NCBI GenBank assembly: GCA_021797265.1
Contig: JAJZZZ010000002.1
Location: 1-35,594, forward strand
Source of the DNA: Thermoplasmata archaeon
GTDB lineage: Archaea; Thermoplasmatota; Thermoplasmata; Thermoplasmatales; Thermoplasmataceae
Direction: 5' to 3'
DNA length: 35,594 nt
Translations under genes and position numbers: made by a program
Shown here: positions 33,401 through 35,594 of the stretch, one piece after another
How the letters are laid out: each line of letters starts with the position of its first letter
Numbering within the stretch: the stretch's first letter is position 1
The notes under the pieces: model-generated
Told to the model about the DNA's origin: nothing
Seen by the model: only the letters and a program-made list of their open reading frames with translations
Database searches by the model: none

Positions 33401-34126
33401 ATGACAATAAAGAGAAGTCTATTTAGTCTTGCGAGATCTGTCAAAAGACAGTTCAGTCTCAAGGCTGATGTAAAGGCTGAGTCGGGAATAGGCGTCCTGA
33501 TCATCTTTATAGCCCTAGTATTGGTTGCTGCCGTTGCTGCTTCCGTGCTGATACATACCGCGGGTATTCTTCAGCAGAGGGCACAGAGCACGGGAACATC
33601 CACGATAAGCCAGGTGTCCACAGGATTAGTCGTTAACGGTATAGTCGGATATGATAGTGCTTCTCCTGCTGAATCTGGCGGGATCAAGTACTTGGCTATC
33701 ATGGTCAGCGACAATGCTGGAGGTAACCCGGTTGATCTGGGAAACACAACTCTAACGCTTACAATAAATGGTGTGACCTCGGTGCTGGTCTATAACAGTT
33801 CCGTGTTCATAGACATGGCTTCATCGGGTTCAAGCAACCTATTCGGAGTAAGCCAGTGGGGACTTCTGAGTAGTGCACACCACGACCCGACAAACTTCGG
33901 CGTTCTGGGAATTTCAGACCCACAAAAAGCACTTAACAGTGCATATCCTGTCATAACACCTGGTGCCCAAGTGGCAATTATGGTAAATGTTACAAACACC
34001 TTTGGAACTAACCTTACACAAAACACACAGGTTACCGGGCAGTTGACTCCGGAGACTGGAATTGACACAACAATTAACTTCGTGGCACCTGAGGCATTCA
34101 ACACTAACGCAATCACGCTGATGTAG
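33401..34126 (+). CDS. flaB: Archaellin (archaeal flagellin)
   Basis: A 241-residue protein. GIGVLIIFIALVLVAAVAAS at residues 29-48, then VLIHTAGILQQRAQSTGTSTISQVS, is the archaellin N-terminal helix, the filament core after cleavage by the prepeptidase at about Gly29. The leader is about 29 residues, well above the dozen or so of typical archaellins, although the ATG at 33401 is the first good start; a later start is not available. The outer domain is beta-rich with N-x-S/T sites. Only one archaellin gene is seen, and no motor or assembly gene follows it here. Confidence 0.92.
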   Translation: MTIKRSLFSLARSVKRQFSLKADVKAESGIGVLIIFIALVLVAAVAASVLIHTAGILQQRAQSTGTSTISQVSTGLVVNGIVGYDSASPAESGGIKYLAIMVSDNAGGNPVDLGNTTLTLTINGVTSVLVYNSSVFIDMASSGSSNLFGVSQWGLLSSAHHDPTNFGVLGISDPQKALNSAYPVITPGAQVAIMVNVTNTFGTNLTQNTQVTGQLTPETGIDTTINFVAPEAFNTNAITLM

Positions 34127-34136
34127 ACACCTCGCT

Positions 34137-34160
34137 GCCTCCCATTGGCCGATGGGAGGC
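34137..34160 (+). terminator. Hairpin terminator after the archaellin gene
   Basis: GCCTCCCAT pairs perfectly with ATGGGAGGC around a six-base loop (TGGCCG). It starts 11 bases after the archaellin stop and is followed by a T-rich stretch (caattttgtt). This may terminate the transcript or protect the 3' end of an abundant mRNA. Confidence 0.65.
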
Positions 34161-34207
34161 GCAATCTCAATTTTGTTAAATACAAATTCCATATTCACTT
34201 TTCAACA

Positions 34208-34582
34208 ATGGCTATCCAGTTTAGGAACAGGAATCTAGATGCTGCAATTGTATCTGCGGCAGGAGGCATTATAATCCTGTACGTTGGAATAATAGGCATA
34301 AAGCTTGTTTTGCTTGGTGGAGATACCGCTGCTTCTGATCTTGCAGAAGTTATCGCCGGAACCCTCTGGGGAGTTTTGATTCTGGTTTTCAGTGCCCTGC
34401 TTTTCTTTGACAACAGGAGGAGCAGAATTTATGGGTCAGCAATAATTGTGCTGTCATTCGCAAGCTGGTACGGGACCGCTGGCGGATTATTTATTGGTTT
34501 TGTGGTTGTTCTTTTAGGTGGGATTATGGGTTTTGTCTGGAAACCAAAAATGGCTGCATTGCCAAAAGCTGCCCAAAGTTAG
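34208..34582 (+). CDS. Small four-helix membrane protein, function unknown
   Basis: A 124-residue protein from the ATG at 34208. There are four hydrophobic helices (about 11-34, 43-66, 74-91, 91-112), a short loop FFDNRRSRIYGS and a basic C-terminus (WKPKMAALPKAAQS). I do not recognise the family with confidence; it resembles small archaeal membrane proteins of unknown role. A TATA-like ttaaataca at about 34175-34183 lies about 28 bases upstream, so it has its own promoter after the archaellin terminator. The open frame extends back to 34145, but that overlaps the hairpin. Confidence 0.65.
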   Translation: MAIQFRNRNLDAAIVSAAGGIIILYVGIIGIKLVLLGGDTAASDLAEVIAGTLWGVLILVFSALLFFDNRRSRIYGSAIIVLSFASWYGTAGGLFIGFVVVLLGGIMGFVWKPKMAALPKAAQS

Positions 34583-34673
34583 CCACAACACTTCGCAACA
34601 ACGGCTCGTGACCTTTTTCTCATTTTCCGTGTAAACCATGCATAGTTATGTAAGAACGGTGCTTTGAATATTC

Positions 34674-34883
34674 ATGAGAGTTTTCGATGAAAGAAAGATT
34701 ACAAGCACCAACTTGGAAAACCTGTACAGACGCGGTTATAATAAAGGGAGGGTGGAGCAGCTTGAACATGATGTTTCCATGCTTGAAAACCTTCTTTTTA
34801 AAAGTCAAGACTGCAGTGAATTCAGGGAAAATCTTTCCCTGGAACTGAAGCGAATTCACACGGAACTGGATACAGAAGTTTAG
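34674..34883 (+). CDS. Short charged, probably coiled-coil protein
   Basis: A 69-residue frame starting at ATG 34674. It is rich in Glu, Leu and Arg with heptad-like spacing (VEQLEHDVSMLENLLF and FRENLSLELKRIHTEL), so a helical hairpin or coiled coil is likely. The family is not recognised. The reverse strand has a longer open frame (34620-34922) but with less protein-like composition. A weak A/T-rich element about 28 bases upstream may be a promoter. Confidence 0.5.
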   Translation: MRVFDERKITSTNLENLYRRGYNKGRVEQLEHDVSMLENLLFKSQDCSEFRENLSLELKRIHTELDTEV

Positions 34884-34918
34884 CCTTTTATGCTTGAAAC
34901 CGGATTGAACATGAACTT

Positions 34919-35455
34919 TCAAGAAAAGGCAAATTTTATGATGAACTCATTTTCAAGAATTTCCACTTCCGGATTTAACCCAGCTACTGAAATTAGCAGA
35001 TCGGAGTAGAGTTCGCAGAGAAAGTATGAGACCTTGGGGCCCATCCTGTGCAAAAAACTTGCCCTGTAAAATGGCCCATCCTGCCGAATTTCCCACTCCC
35101 CATATCGGGCATACCTGCAAAATTTCTTTATGAATTCAAGAACTGACTTTGGTCCATTGATATTCCAGGAGAAAAAGGCAAACTCCTTCAATTTGGAAAA
35201 TGAAACCGACTTGGCGAGTGTGGATAGTTCAGCTTCATCCATATTTGAGATCATGGCCCGGAATGTCTCACGGGATAGGCCTATAAAACCAAATTTCTCC
35301 GCATAACGTTCCCACTCCAGGTACCTGAAAATTATGGTATTTACAAGGGTGTTGACACTGATGTGCTGGAATTCAGACTCCTTTTCCAACTCAACAATAA
35401 GGTCATCGGGCATTCTTATGGAGCGGATGCTTGTGGGGGGTTTCCTCTCTCCCAT
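34919..35455 (-). CDS. Ribbon-helix-helix DNA-binding protein with unknown C-terminal domain
   Basis: A 178-residue protein. Residues 9-50 (TSIRSIRMPDDLIVELEKES, then ISVNTLVNTIIFRYLEW) match the strand-helix-helix of CopG/Arc-type regulators. The rest (about 55-178) is an alpha/beta domain, SVLEFIKKFCRYARYGEWEIRQDGPFYRASFLHRMGPKVSYFLCELYSDLL, of a family I do not recognise; it could sense a ligand. It starts at ATG 35455. A TATA-like tttatgtatc at about 35478-35487 lies some 26 bases upstream. The target genes are unknown. Confidence 0.75.
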   Translation of the reverse strand: MGERKPPTSIRSIRMPDDLIVELEKESEFQHISVNTLVNTIIFRYLEWERYAEKFGFIGLSRETFRAMISNMDEAELSTLAKSVSFSKLKEFAFFSWNINGPKSVLEFIKKFCRYARYGEWEIRQDGPFYRASFLHRMGPKVSYFLCELYSDLLISVAGLNPEVEILENEFIIKFAFS

Positions 35456-35547
35456 TTAATCTTTATGAATCAAAGATACATAAATCTACTCCCATTGTCT
35501 GTAATTGGGCAAATATATAACGTGCCTCTAAAAGACAAAAGAGGAAA

Positions 35548-35594
35548 GTGACTACTTTGTCATACAATGTAAACTTACTGGTCTGTCCTCATTC
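35548..35594 (+). CDS. Possible start of a further gene (3' partial)
   Basis: A frame opens at GTG 35548 (MTTLSYNVNLLVCPH) and runs off the right edge. A strong TATA-like aaatatataa at 35511-35520 lies upstream at about the right distance for a start near 35540, and gagga precedes the GTG by 2-6 bases. Too short to assign a family. Confidence 0.35.
   Translation, partial: MTTLSYNVNLLVCPH

Noticed and set aside
33217..33504. Reverse-strand frame across the archaellin promoter
   Set aside because: It overlaps the archaellin start and promoter and looks like a shadow frame.
34620..34922. 100-residue reverse-strand frame opposite the short charged protein
   Set aside because: It is rich in Phe, His and Lys runs typical of an antisense shadow and has no clear promoter.
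1..35594. CRISPR array
   Set aside because: No set of regularly spaced repeats was seen anywhere in the window.

Overview
This window looks like chromosomal DNA of a euryarchaeon, most likely of the order Thermoplasmatales. The evidence is an archaeal SRP RNA, two archaeal tRNA-Arg genes, the Pcc1-prefoldin beta pair, MptA, RibL, CobY, an archaellin and type IV pilin-like proteins with class III signal peptides. Many genes also have a TATA box 24-30 bases upstream of the start codon, which suggests leaderless mRNAs, and TTG or GTG starts are common. A TPP riboswitch in front of an MFS transporter is rare in archaea but is known from Thermoplasma relatives. I did not identify a species.

Layout. 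1-4720: end of an unknown gene, an acyl-CoA synthetase, a pilin-like surface protein, a small HisA-like protein and an MFS transporter. 4760-7680: tRNA-Arg(UCG), then a large ATPase with a TPR-like helical region, translationally coupled to a small cysteine-rich protein. 7750-9900: pyrD-pyrK (pyrimidine synthesis) and a PEBP-family protein. 10020-14735: a second pilin-like protein, a DUF996 membrane protein, tRNA-Arg(UCU), the pcc1-pfdB-mptA operon (tRNA modification, chaperone, pterin synthesis), an MBL hydrolase, RibL and a GNAT acetyltransferase. 14729-16223: an HD phosphohydrolase with the SRP RNA gene directly upstream. 16299-18700: an APH-fold kinase, then an MFS transporter under a TPP riboswitch.

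18783-32151 is mainly a cobamide assembly and salvage island: cbiA, btuFCD (uptake), cobY, an APC permease, cobS, cobT, cbiB, cobD, cbiZ, cbiP and a cobC-like phosphatase. Together these can import corrinoid, hydrolyse incomplete corrinoids (CbiZ), amidate the ring (CbiA, CbiP), make and attach the aminopropanol phosphate linker (CobD, CbiB), activate it with GMP (CobY), activate the lower base (CobT) and join the two (CobS, CobC-like). No corrin ring synthesis genes are seen here. A pair of near-identical palindromes sits at the btuFCD promoter.

32325-35594: a transposase-derived protein that appears to have lost two of its three catalytic acidic residues, transcribed divergently from an archaellin gene with a clear hairpin terminator. 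A small membrane protein, a short charged protein, a ribbon-helix-helix protein and the possible start of one more gene follow. No gene-free stretch exceeds about 300 bases. The longest, 18530-18782, holds the riboswitch, and 33186-33400 holds the archaellin promoter region.
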